A stretch of DNA of 64,000 bases from Neocallimastix lanati (nom. inval.). Lineage: Eukaryota > Neocallimastigomycota > Neocallimastigomycetes > Neocallimastigales > Neocallimastigaceae. Below are positions 11,871-24,779 of the stretch, piece by piece; within the stretch, counting starts at the first letter, position 1, and each line of letters starts with the position of its first letter. The notes below the pieces were generated by a model, which saw only the letters and a list, made by a program, of their open reading frames with translations, was not told the DNA's origin and did not search any database. Where the stretch lies: assembly GCA_016946835.1 (NCBI GenBank), contig JACVTC010000039.1, positions 427,501 through 491,500 of the forward strand, written 5' to 3'. A program made the translations under genes and the position numbers.

Positions 11871-11986
11871 TATGAATTGAACTTTTTTATTTTAAGAATA
11901 TTGGTAAATATAAATCCATAAAATATTTAATGAAGGAAATCATTAAAGAATGAGATAAAAAAAAAAGATAACCAAAAAAGAAAGAA

Positions 11987-12029
<43 letters not shown>

Positions 12030-12263
12030 AAAAGAAAGAGGAGAGAAATTAAATGGAAGACAAAAATATTAGAGTAATGTAATTGTTAAGAATAATAAAG
12101 TTTATCATATAAAAATTTAAATTATGATGCTTTTATTATAGTTAATGTCTCTGGAGATGTAGTAATTTTGTGACTTAACTTATAATGTACATAATATTAT
12201 ATATATAATGTATTGGTTTGGAATATTAAATATATAATTCATTTATTATAGACATCTTCATTC

Positions 12264-12315
<52 letters not shown>

Positions 12316-12327
12316 AAAATTAATAAA

Positions 12328-12386
<59 letters not shown>

Positions 12387-13033
12387 AAAATTAATAAAAA
12401 ATTAAAAAAAAAAATTAAAGATTAAAAATATTAAAAGTAATGCTATATTAAAAGAAAATATATTTGATATTAATTATGGATACAATTATTATTACAGAAA
12501 TAATAAATTCTTCTACTATTTTAATATTTTTTTATTTTATTCCAAATTTTTTATATATAATTTTTTATACATATTTTTTTTTTTTTATAATATTCATTAT
12601 TAATTTTTTAAGGTTAAAAATCCTTTAAAATGTATATATATATATTTAATAATTATATTAAATAATTATATATATATATAATTTTAATATTATTTAAAAA
12701 AAAAAAAAATTAATATTATTACTTTTAATTTACAGGATTAATAATTTAATATTTCTATTGTTAATATTAATTATTAAAATATTATTATTTATTTTTATTA
12801 TATTTTTATATTAAATATTTTATATTATTTAATATGAAATTATACATTCAAACAAAATGATATTATTTTATTATTATGATATAATAAAAAACATTCCTAA
12901 TTAATAAATAAATGTATAAATAATATAAATAATTAATAACTAAATAAATACCTTTAATAATTATAATTTATTAATTAAATTTTATACATATGTAATGCGA
13001 TACATTTAAAATTAAAATTTTATGTATATTACA

Positions 13034-13069
<36 letters not shown>

Positions 13070-13496
13070 TTTTATATATCATATATACAAATAATAAAAA
13101 ATTATAAATATAAATATATGTCATTATAAACAATATAATAATAATAATAATTATAATAATAATAATAATAATAATAAATATATATATGTTTTATTAATGC
13201 ATTTTTATATACAAAATGTATATATGAAAAATGTGTATTTAAAATTTTTTAAATAAATTATTATTATTTATTTTATATATAAAATAAAATATATACAATG
13301 AATTTTTTTTTTTTTTTTTTTTTTTAATTTATTTTTATTAATGATTACACAATAATTAAATTTTATAATATTTATTTTGTGTGATTTTTCTTTTTCTGTA
13401 TTCTCATTTTAAATTTTATTTATTTGTATTTTTTTATTTTTTTATTTTTTTTTTATTATTAATAACTAATTATTTCTATATATAAATATATATAAG
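11871..13496. other. AT-rich intergenic region
   Basis: Nothing gene-like is seen. It holds two long poly-A tracts at about 12264-12384 separated by a repeated ATTAAAATTAATAAAAAATT, several TA/TAA runs, and poly-T runs at about 13030 and 13303. Confidence 0.7.
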
Positions 13497-13822
13497 ATGA
13501 AACTTGTTGAAGTGCCTGACCAAACTGGAAAAGTTATTGTTATTACTGGTTATCGAAGTTTGGTAAATGTTTATATAATATAAAGAGTTGAACTTTTTAT
13601 TTTTATTTTTTTTTTATTTTTTTCTAACACCAGTAATTTTACATATCAATAAATTCATTTAATTAATAAATTACAACTACAAAAAGAACAAATAAAAAAA
13701 AAAAAATAATAAAAAAAAAAAAAAAAAAATTATATATAATTCAAATAATTTAATTAAATATAAAACAAATATAGCTTTTTAAAAATAAAAATAAATTTAA
13801 AAAATTTTATTATTATTTTATA

Positions 13823-13883
<61 letters not shown>

Positions 13884-14252
13884 GTTTAAATTATGTGTAT
13901 ATATATATTTATTTTTATTTTGAACATTTACAATTTAATAGGCTTATTATAGTGCCCTTGCATTAGCCAAAGCTAATGCTGAAATTATTTTATTAGCTAG
14001 AAATATTGATAAGGCTCAAGAAAGTGCTGATAAAATAAAAAAGGAATCTAATAATCAAAAAGTTTCAGTAGAATACATGGATTTATGTAAATTTGAAACT
14101 ATTCATGCTTTTGCTAATTCATACATTGAAAGTAAAAGGCCAATTCATGTTTTAATGAATAACGCTGGTGTTTTAGCTCTTAAAGAAAGAACAGTCACAC
14201 AAGATGGAAATGAAGTTCAAGTAAATAAATTATTATTATTATTATTATTATA

Positions 14253-14305
<53 letters not shown>

Positions 14306-14392
14306 GTATATTAGTATTTTAAATAATTATTTTAATAAAAAAAAAAAAAAATTATTCAAATAAATTCAAATATATTTTGAAAAGTAAATAAA

Positions 14393-14437
<45 letters not shown>

Positions 14438-15128
14438 AAGAAATGAAAAAATGATAAAAAAAAAAAAAATCTACATATATATATGTATATATAATAGTTC
14501 TTTTACTTTTTTTTATTATTGATGAATTATGCAATTTATTTATTTATTTATTTATTTATATTTCAAGTTCCAAACTAATTATTTAGGTCATTTCCTTTTA
14601 ACACATCTTTTAATGCCAGTACTTAAAAAATCAGCCCCTGCAAGAATTGTATGTTTATCTTCTATTGCACATATTATGCCACAAGCTTCTATTTATATGG
14701 ATGATGTTAATTTAGAAAAAAGTTATACACCATGGAAGGCTTACTGTCAAAGTAAACTTGCTTGTCTTTTATTTGCAAAAGAAATAAGTAGACGTTTAGT
14801 TGGTACTAATATTACGATTAATGCAGTTCATCCTGGTATTGTTGATACTCCACTTTGGAATGAATATTCTTCTTATGTTCCATTTGGTCAAACACTTTAT
14901 GGTTTATTTAAAAAAGTTACTATGATTACTCCATTACAAGGGGCTCAATCTCAAATTTATGTTGCTTGTAGTAAGGAATGTGAAACCGCTTCAGGTATAT
15001 ATCTATATATACCTATATATAATTTTTATATATAATCAATAATATATCTTTAAATATATAAAAGAAATATACTTATATAATAATACTATTTTTATTTTTA
15101 TTTTTATTTTATTAATATTACATAAAAT

Positions 15129-15160
<32 letters not shown>

Positions 15161-15572
15161 TTCCTCAATAATTCTTTTTATTTTTATTTTTATTTTATTT
15201 TTTTATTATATTAATATTCATGATATAAATCTGTATACTTTTTTATTTTTTATTTTTTATTTTTTTTTTTTTATTTTATTAATATTCATGATATCTATCT
15301 GTATAATTTTTTATTTTTTTTTTTTATTTTTATTTTTATTTTTATTTTTCTCTTTCCCTTTATTTTAATTAAAAATATAATAATATAAAGGTAATTATTA
15401 TACAAATTCTAGAAAGTGGTTTTCTGTTAATCATCTTACCTACAATGAAAATCTTCATAAACAATTCTATGAAAAAAGTTTAGAGATGGTTGGTCTTGAA
15501 AAAGGTATTGAACCAGAAGTTTCACCAAAACAAGTGGATGAAAATTTAGAAAAACAAGAAAATATAAATTAA
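13497..15572 (+). CDS. Short-chain dehydrogenase/reductase (retinol dehydrogenase/WWOX-like), 4 exons
   Basis: Exons 13497-13562, 13942-14220, 14568-14994 and 15391-15572 join in frame to 317 residues. The fold is a classical SDR: the beta1 strand KVIVITG, NNAG in exon 2, N119 in NYLGHF, the SSIAH serine (S147), the YCQSK pair Y174/K178, then HPGIVDTPLW. The nearest family is the retinol dehydrogenase/WW-oxidoreductase group, NAD(P)-dependent oxidation or reduction of a small alcohol or carbonyl. Oddity: the usual TGANSGIG dinucleotide loop reads TGYRSLA across the exon 1/2 junction, so two glycines are replaced and one residue is missing. Cofactor binding may be impaired, or the exon junction or assembly may be wrong there. 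Substrate unknown. No TM segment or signal peptide is evident. Confidence 0.85.
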
Positions 15573-15961
15573 GAAAAATAATAAAAATGAAAAAGAAAAG
15601 AATCCTTGAAGACATTTAATTTTTAATTAATAATCATATATAAATAAATTAATAAATAGTAATAATAATATTATTGTTATCAATTATTATTATTATTATT
15701 ATTATTTCATTTTTTTTTTTTTTTTTTTTTTTATTATTTTAATTATTTTATTTTATTTTATTTTATTTTTTTATTTTTTTTTTATTTCATGTTTATTATT
15801 TATTATATATTATTATATATTTCTTATGTTAATATACATTTAAATTATATAATTACGTATTATTAAAAATTCATTTATAGTAAATATATATATTTTGAGA
15901 AAATAAATATTCAATATTTTTTTTATTATTATATATATTTTTATATACATTCATTTTATTC

Positions 15962-16045
<84 letters not shown>

Positions 16046-16251
16046 GTTAGTACTAATTCTATTTATGTTTCTATCAATCTAAAATCTTCTCTAAAATAAA
16101 TTATTAACATACAATTAAATAGAAATAATAGCAATATTAATAGAGAATATATATATTATTTAAATTATTCTAATGTCCTAATAATTTATTTTGATTTTAT
16201 AATATTTTTATTTATACTTTTATATTATTTGTAAAGTAAAATATATGATAA

Positions 16252-16303
<52 letters not shown>

Positions 16304-16535
16304 GTTTTTTATTTTTTATTTTTTATTTATTTTTTTTTTTTTTTTTTTTTTTTTTTTGGTGTATACTTCCAAGATATGAAAAAATAGAATAATTTCTCTT
16401 AAATGATACTAAATCTAATGTCTCTATGGATGGAATTAGCTAGGTGAATTACCTTTTTTTTTTTTTTTTACTAATTCTTTATTGATTATTAGTGGTTCTC
16501 TTGAACTATTACTTTAATTGGTATATAAAGTTAAA

Positions 16536-16566
<31 letters not shown>

Positions 16567-16993
16567 TTCTTCACAACTAATAAAGCCAATTTTGTTCTAA
16601 TACGGCAAAGACGATCCTATTTGTTGTAAATATTGTTTATTTATTATATTAACTATTTTTGGTAGTAATGATTTAAAAACTAACCATAATAAATTAATTA
16701 CTATAAAATTTTAAATTTTTTTCTTTTTTATATATATATATATATATACAATAAATATGTTATATATAAAAATATAAAAATATAACACATACTTAATAAG
16801 TAATAAATAAAGTTGTTGAAGAATATTCTCTTTTTAGTCCATTATATAGTATTTAAAACAAAAATTTAATATCCAATAATACACTCAATAATATAAACTT
16901 AGCAAATCTCAGTTCCAACTAAATTTAGTAAATACTATTAATGCCAATCATGAACTCAATGCTCCCAATATACTCAATATACCTAATTTAAAT

Positions 16994-17024
<31 letters not shown>

Positions 17025-17184
17025 TTCTAATTTCATATTCTAACACAAAAAAATTTTTTTCTTTTTTTTGTCTTTAATTGTTGGAATACCAATGAATGAA
17101 TAGAATTCTGTGAAAAAGAGAATAGTATTGAAATACTTACAACAAAATTTTTTTTTTTTTTTTTTAACCAAATCATTTTTAGTG

Positions 17185-17355
17185 ACTATTAAAAACGTCA
17201 TTCTTCGCGTGATCTGTGGCTCTCTTCACAGAAATTATGTCAAGTAATAATATTCGATAAGGATTGCTATTCCGATGGTATAAGCACAAACTAAACCAGG
17301 ATCATCAATGCAGAAAATTTAGTAAGACAGGCTAACAGGGGCCAATGCCTCTGAA
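17185..17355. ncRNA. Candidate structured RNA or relic (unidentified GC-richer island)
   Basis: About 170 bp with clearly higher GC than its surroundings and no open frame. It contains a CTGTG ... CACAG hairpin (about 17213-17230) and a GGGGC-CAAT-GCCTC hairpin (about 17337-17350), followed shortly by a T-run, as a Pol III transcript would show. I could not match it to U1-U6, SRP, RNase P/MRP or a tRNA. It could equally be an old mobile-element relic. Confidence 0.25.
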
Positions 17356-17474
17356 TATTACTTTTTATTTCACATTACTATCTTAAAATATTATTATATT
17401 CATATTAAATAAATAATATTTATTTATTTTTTTTTTATTAATTGATTGTTTTTTTTTATTATCTAATTATTTGA

Positions 17475-17515
<41 letters not shown>

Positions 17516-18016
17516 AAAAAAAAAAAAAGTGTTAAAACCTACAAATTTTATGAAATAAAAATAAATTAATATTTATATTTCATCTTCAAGTGTTAAAAAA
17601 ATCAAAAAATTATTTAAAATATAATAAAGTAAAATAAATAGTAAAGTATAACTTCACCATTTTAATATTTTTATTAATACTTTTTTATTAAAGTTTCAAA
17701 TAATATGAAAAATATTAATATAATAAAATATATATATACAACTTCATTTTTTTTTCTTGATAAAATATACATATATATATATATATAAATCAAAGCCAGT
17801 AATTAAGAGATAAAACATATATCCTTTTTTTTTAAAACGTTTTATTTATGAATATAAATTAAATATAAAAATATGTAAAATGAATAAAAACATAAAATAT
17901 TTATATGACTTTGTGCTACGAATAAAGATTTAAAAAAAAAAAAGCTTTTTTTTTTTTTTTTTATTTATTAAAGTTTATAAATAATTTAATTAAAAATTTT
18001 TAATTAATTAATAAAA

Positions 18017-18063
<47 letters not shown>

Positions 18064-18930
18064 AATATCTAAAATTAAAAATCTTTTAAAAAGATGAATG
18101 TTATTTTTTATTATGATAGTAATTTATTTGTTTTATTATTATCTTTATTTATTTATTTTTATTTTTATATTTATTTATTCATATTTATTTACTTATTTTT
18201 ATATTTATTTATTTATTTTTATACTTGTTTATTTATTTATTTTTTAATATTAAATTTTATATTTGGAATTGGATTTTATTAGCTTTAATTTTTTATTTGC
18301 TGAAAATATATATATTTATGATTAAAGCTTTTAAAGCTTAAAGTACATCTATATATATAAAATAACGATTAAAATAAAAATAATAATAAGAATAAAAATA
18401 AAAAATAAAAATAACATATTACATTTCTTTTATTTACTAATTTATTTAAACATTTCTTAATAAAAATTTTTATTTATTTTATTTTTTATTTTATATTTAT
18501 TTGAAAGTATTTTAGAATAATAATTAAAAAAAAAAAAGATATTTTTGAAATTTATATTATATATAGCTATATTGTTATTATTTATAATATATGTATAAAG
18601 GATGATGTATATAGGTTTAATTAAAAATTTCAATACAACCTTTTTTTTTTTTTTAAATTTAGTAAAATAAAATTTGTTGTAAATAATTATAATATATATA
18701 CATGTAGCGTGAAAACTTATTATCTATTTATCTATTTTATTTATTTATTTATTTATTATTTTTTTTTTTTTTTAAAAAAAAAAGTAAAGGACAATATTGT
18801 TATAGATAATATTATATTAATAATTTGCTAGAAAAAAAAATAATAAAAATTAATAATTTACTATATAAACAATTAATTATAATAATAAAATATATATATA
18901 TATATTAAATAAAGACCAATTTCTATTCGA

Positions 18931-18957
18931 AAATGCTCTAATATTTGATTAAAGTAA

Positions 18958-18990
<33 letters not shown>

Positions 18991-19007
18991 CAAATATTAG
19001 AGTATTT
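18931..19007. repeat. 17-bp inverted repeat around a poly-T loop
   Basis: AAATGCTCTAATATTTG at 18931-18947 is matched in reverse complement (16 of 17) by CAAATATTAGAGTATTT at 18991-19007, with a T tract between. It could be a fold-back element or terminator-like hairpin. It lies about 660 bp beyond the cyclophilin stop codon. Confidence 0.6.
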
Positions 19008-19666
19008 CTATATAAGATTTATAATTTATTATTAGTTATAATATTTGTTATTTATTTCAAAAAAAAAAAAAAAAAAATAAAATAATATAATATAAAATAA
19101 AATAAAAATAAATAAGTTTTAAGTATAAATATAAAGTACAGATTGAATAAAATAAAAATAAATAGTAGAATATGAATAATAAAGTTCAGATTGAACAAAA
19201 TAAAATAAAAATTAATAATTTAAATATAAATATATATATATATATAATATATAGTGTACCGATGAATAAAAATAAAATAAAAATAAAAATTAAAAAATAA
19301 TAATAAAAATAAAAATAAAAAAAATATAATAAAAATTAATAAATGTAATGAATATTAATAAATAATTTAATAATATTTCATTTTGAAAAAAAAAAAAAAA
19401 AAGAATATTTTTTTTTTCTTTTATTAATTTATTTATTCTTATATCTTTTTCTTATTTATAATATTTATATTTATATATTTCTATTAAACGTTGTTTTAAT
19501 AATAAATATATAATTTATTATGTTATATATTTTAAATATAAATCTTTTTATTTTTTACTATTTTTTATATGTGCAATTTTTTTTTATTTTTTATTTTTTT
19601 GTTTTTTAAAACTCTAATAATAAGAAATCTAAAATTTTAATATTTTTAAATGTATATATGTATTAA

Positions 19667-20314
19667 TTAGTTTTTATCTTCTTTAATTTCGCCACAATCA
19701 ACGATTTCAACTGGTTCAGTGGTAGCACCAGATTGAGAACCACATTCTATTAAAATTTATGTTTTATAAAAGTTATAACGTTTAGTTTTATAATATTTAA
19801 ATTATATTAAAATTTATTTATATATAAATTACATAAATATATATTTTTATATATGTAAATATATATATATATATTTTTATTCTTTTTTTTTTTTTATTCT
19901 TTTTTTTTTTTTTTTTTTTTTTTTTTTATTATTATTTTATTTTATTTTATTTTTAATTTCATTTATTATATATATATATATATATAAAAGAAAGAAAAGA
20001 AAAGAAAAAATTATATATAATTTTAATCTTACTTTCAATCATATCAAGAATTTCTTCACCAGAAGTTAACTTTCCAAAAACAACATGATGACCATTTAAC
20101 CATGGTGTTTGAGTGAAAGTAATGAAAAATTGAGAACCGTTAGTATTTGGACCGGCATTAGCCATACTTAATAAACCCTTAGTGTCGTGCTTGAATTTAA
20201 AGTTTTCATCCTTGAATCTAATATAATAATAATATAATATAATATACATATATAAAATTACCATTTATTTATTAAAATTGTATTATTTTGTAATTATTTT
20301 GTAAAAGAAAAAAA

Positions 20315-20357
<43 letters not shown>

Positions 20358-20626
20358 AAATAAAAAAGTTAGGAAAAGAAATTTATATTTAATTAAATTT
20401 TATTTTTTTATACCTAAATCCATAGATACTTTCACCACCTCTACCATCACCCTATTAAACAGGGATTATCAACATTTTAGTTTTTTAATAAATATAAATT
20501 AATAAATATAATTATGAAGAAATATGAAGAATACTTACGTGTGTGAAATCACCACCTTGAGCCATAAAACCTTATTTTTATTTAAATAATAAATTAATAA
20601 AAGTGTATTAAACATCTAATTCTTAT

Positions 20627-20657
<31 letters not shown>

Positions 20658-20834
20658 GCCATTCTATTTTGTTAAATTATAATCTATTTTAATAATTACC
20701 TGGAATAACTCTGTGGAATTTTGTACCTTTGTAGTGAAGTGGTTTTCCTAAAAGACCCTTACCCTTTTCCCCCGTACTTTTTTTTTTTTTTTTTTTTAAA
20801 ATAAATAAAAATTTGAGAATAATTATAAATATAA

Positions 20835-20869
<35 letters not shown>

Positions 20870-21088
20870 GAAAAAAAATAAAAAATTAGAATCAATTAAT
20901 TTTATTTATAAAAATCTTTTTTTTTCTCACTATTTTTTTTAATTTAATTTTAAAAATTACCATAAGGAACGGAAATTTTCGGAAGTAATTGGTGTATCTT
21001 TGAATAAGTTGAAGACCATACGACCAGCCTTCTTGTTCTTGATGGCAATATCAAAGAAAACTTTTGTAAGAGATTTTGGATCTGACAT
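19667..21088 (-). CDS. Cyclophilin A-type peptidyl-prolyl isomerase, 6 exons
   Basis: Exons (high to low) are 21088-20961, 20776-20700, 20570-20539, 20451-20414, 20217-20033 and 19746-19667, 540 nt, 179 residues. It catalyses cis-trans isomerisation of Xaa-Pro bonds and is probably cytosolic, with no signal peptide. Active-site residues equivalent to human CypA R55/F60/Q63 are R65, F70 and Q73 in [16 protein letters not shown]131 in [12 protein letters not shown] corresponds to W121, so it should bind cyclosporin. The segment [17 protein letters not shown] carries the extra residues of divergent-loop cyclophilins, as in plants and nematodes. Exons 3 and 4 are only 32 and 38 nt. All junctions use GT-AG and keep frame, and the domain is complete. 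Confidence 0.95.
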
Positions 21089-21624
21089 TTTTCCAATGTT
21101 AAAAAATTTTTCTATTAAAATGTGATAAAAAAAAAAAAAATTTTTTTATTGTTAATTTAAATTTTATTAAAACCAAGATGTGTTTGATCTTATTTTGATC
21201 ATATGACTTTTATAAAGTTTATTAAAAAAGCTATACATATTTGTAATAATTCTATAAGAAAAAAAAAATTTTTTTTAATTAAATTAATACAAACTTCATG
21301 TATTAAATTATTATTATTTTTGTCTATTATAAAAATTAAATACACTGTATTAAAATTCATTAAAGGTAGGTATATAATGATATTTTATTTATAAATCAAA
21401 CTAAAGGTGTTAACGTATCTTAATTAAAATGTTTTTTTTTTAAGATCTTATTTTCAAAGAAAATTTATGATTAAATATGTCAAGTAATCTAAACTACAAT
21501 ATTTGATAATAATGAATACTAAATCAAATATATTCTAATTTTTATTAATATTTTTATATTCGAAATTTCTATATATAATTACAATATAGTTCTTCAAATT
21601 TATCTAATCAAATTGTAACATCCA

Positions 21625-21656
<32 letters not shown>

Positions 21657-22281
21657 TTTAAATATTTAACACTGTTATAATATACTAATATATTATAAAT
21701 AGAGCTCACTAAATTCTTCAATACATTTTTTTATTATCTTTTGATTTTAAAAATAAAAATCTTAAAAAACAAAAAAAAAAACAAAAAAAGGAAATAATTA
21801 TTGTAGGTCAAATATATAGATAATTCTATAATTAAATAATCAAAATCAACAAGGTATTTTACAAATTAAAACTTTTAATATTAGTATAAAGATATCAGTA
21901 TCACTAATAGTTTAACTTGGCTTTGTAATTATTCATTTTATTTCACTTTTTTTAATATATCATTTTTATTGTTATAAAATATTATTATTATTTTTTTTAA
22001 ATATTATCAAATTTAATTATATTATATAATTTAAAGTTTAATTATTAAAATTAAAATAGATAAGAGTAATAATATACTGTCATTATATAATAATGATTTA
22101 ATAAAATAATAAATAAATATAAATAAATATTTTTTAATTTTTTTTTTTTTATGTAGAATCTTTTTATTCTTTATGTTTAGTTTTTTCTTTGGAATCTAAT
22201 ACTATATATTTTTATAATTATTTAAATTTTATCTAAAAAATTAATTATATCAAATAAATTTAATAAAAAATAAAGAAATAA

Positions 22282-22325
<44 letters not shown>

Positions 22326-23160
22326 AAGGAAAAAAAAAATAATTAATCCTTTCTTAAAATCTTTTTTTTTTTTTTTTTTTTTTTTATATTTTATTTAGTT
22401 CCAATCTTATATAATATTGCACACTTATTGATTTTATGTCCAATATCTGATTTTTTAATTTCCGATATCTTATATTTTATTAATTGATTTTTATTTATCA
22501 ATTATTACCAATTAAAAATTTTATAATTAATAATTATTTCATTTTTAAAACTAGAATTTCAAAAAATAATAAAAATATATTTAATTAAATGAATATAATA
22601 ATATAAAATATATATTTAAATAAATAATAATAATAATATAAAAATTATTTTTGAAAATAAAATATCTATATACTATTATTTTAGTAATTTTTTTTCTTAG
22701 TAATTTTTTTATTTTATATTTTTATAATCTTTAATAAATCTTTTAAACACCAATATTTCTTAATTATTATTCTAATTTTATTAAATTACCTGTTTATGTT
22801 TCAGTTACTGAAACATATAAAATATAATTTTCATCAACTTCTAAAATAGTACAAATTTTTAGTTTACCTTGTGGTACTTGTAGAATATTAGAAAAATAAA
22901 ACTTATATATTAAATTGATATCTTTTGCTAATAAAAGTTCACCATAATAAAAATAATTAAAACAGCTATTTGGTTATTACAAAAAAATTTTTAATTTTAA
23001 TTTTATAATTAAAAAAAAAAAAGGAAATTTTGTTTATGTCTGAGCATCGCTTTCTTTTTTTATTTATTAATTATGTTGAAAATAAATAAATATTTTTTTT
23101 TAAAAACTATATATATATTCTCAAAATTTAGTATAAATTAAAAATTAATAATATTTGAAG
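21089..23160. other. AT-rich intergenic region upstream of cyclophilin
   Basis: No gene is supported. It is mostly A/T runs; a 38-bp poly-A (about 22286-22323) faces a 26-bp poly-T (about 22360-22385). A short + frame at 21203-21394 has no recognisable protein character. Confidence 0.6.
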
Positions 23161-23162
23161 AA

Positions 23163-23560
23163 TTAATAATATATTTGAATTTTGCACTGAATCGACCCCT
23201 CGACTACCTCCTGAATTTATATTGAGCGATTTCCAACCTCTCAAGATGCTTTTTCCTATAAATGAATTTGGTTGTTCGCTCGTCATAGTAAATTTTCCTT
23301 TATAATATATAGTTGCAAGTAGAGCACTTGATCCGTGAAAAGATTAGTAAGTTGTTCCTTCCTTAATGATGATTCAAGAGATCACTAATAAAAAGCCCGT
23401 CGTATAAAGCAGAGTATAGGAAATGCTTTTTCATATTAGTCTTTCTTAGAGAGAAATCCCCATCGAAACGGTATGGTAAAAAATCCATTGAGAGTCTGAT
23501 ACATTTATGAGAGAGAATGGAGACCCCTTTGTCTTCCCCTTTCATAAATCTTAGTTTGAA
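23163..23560 (-). pseudogene. Unidentified GC-richer relic, possibly coding on the - strand
   Basis: A 400-bp island of near-normal composition in otherwise A/T DNA. On the - strand, 23545-23363 is open for 60 codons with varied residues (for example DFLPYRFDGDFSLRKTNMKK), unlike the low-complexity frames of this genome. Beyond it the reading is interrupted but still protein-like. I do not recognise the family. It could be a gene fragment, mobile-element relic or non-coding RNA. Confidence 0.35.
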
Positions 23561-24770
23561 AAAAAATAACTAGTAATATTTGAATAATAATAAGTGGTAG
23601 TAAAATTATTTTTTATAATTTTTTTTTAAAAATATATATTTATTTATATTATATGACCTATTTAAAATTGCAAGAGTGGTTCTTTCTATAGTATCTCTTT
23701 GTTCCATTATTTAATTATTAGATATTTTAGGATTATTATATATTCCATTCATTAGTTGATTAAAATTTTTACTTCTAATTTATTCTTTTCTGATGTTTTT
23801 TATTCATAAAGTTTTGTATTGTTGTTAATTGTATTATGAAAATATTTGATATATTTTACAAGATTATTCATATAACTTATTCCTTTTTTTTTTTTTTTCT
23901 TTTTTTCTTTTTGTCTTTCTTTCTTTTCTTTCTTTTCATTTATTGTTCATTTTAGTTTTTGATATATACAATGTTTAATTTTAAAAAATAATAAAAACAA
24001 TATAATAAATAAAAAAAATATATATATATAATAGATTAACAAATATGTATATAATATTACGTTATTATGAATGAATGATTGATAACTTTTTAATAAAAAA
24101 ATTTAAAATTTTTAAATATGTTATATGAATAAATATTAATATATACTTATATATATTTAAAAATCATAATTTTTTTTTTCTATGAAATTATAAAATAAAT
24201 AAATAGTATTTTTATTTCAATATTAAAAATTAATTTTTATATAATATTATAAGTAATTTAATATCTTAAATTTTAAATTTTATTTATGTTGGGTATTGAG
24301 TAAGAAAAAAATAAAAAAAAAATTGTATATATATTTTTTAGGATAATTACTAACATTTTTCTTACTTTGTATTAAATAGTTTGTATATATTAAACCAATT
24401 ACTGTAAAAGTTGATCATCTGTACCTTTATACTAAGATGTACTATTTAATTCAATCTTTTTTTTTATTGAATTATTATCATTAAATCAAAATTAAATAAT
24501 ACAACAAATAAAGTATACGTATCTGTCAAAATTATTTTTTTATTTTTTTTATAAATAGTAATTATATATTAAATATATGTAATAAATTATTATAATTAAA
24601 TATTTTAATAATATAAACAATTTTATATTCATTTAATATAAATTTATAAAAATCCTTGAGTTGAAGATTTAAAAATAAGATAATGGTTAATAATATAAAT
24701 AAAATTATTGATTAGAATCATTCCCGAAAAGTCAGATAGCAAAAACCATTCAAAAAAAAAAAAAAAAAAT
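23561..24770. other. AT-rich intergenic region
   Basis: No gene, RNA or clear repeat is seen. Sequence is A/T-rich with short TA runs and a T/C-rich stretch at about 23880-23940. Confidence 0.6.
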
Positions 24771-24779
24771 TCACAAACC

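Larger units (their letters stand above)
15573..19666. other. Long AT-rich intergenic region with microsatellites
   Basis: It contains long ATT runs (15963-16044, 16256-16303), poly-T/poly-A tracts, TA runs and degenerate A/T sequence. The only departures are short less-AT islands at about 16355-16465, 16565-16630 and 17185-17355. The short open frames here consist of TTTATTTAT-type simple sequence and are not genes. Confidence 0.7.

Noticed and set aside
17185-17355. RNase P, SRP or U3 RNA
   Set aside because: Short resemblances (for example GCCAATGCCTC, GATCATCAATG) were noticed, but no conserved core could be established by eye.
18094-18282. 62-codon + strand frame
   Set aside because: Made of TTTATTTAT simple sequence.
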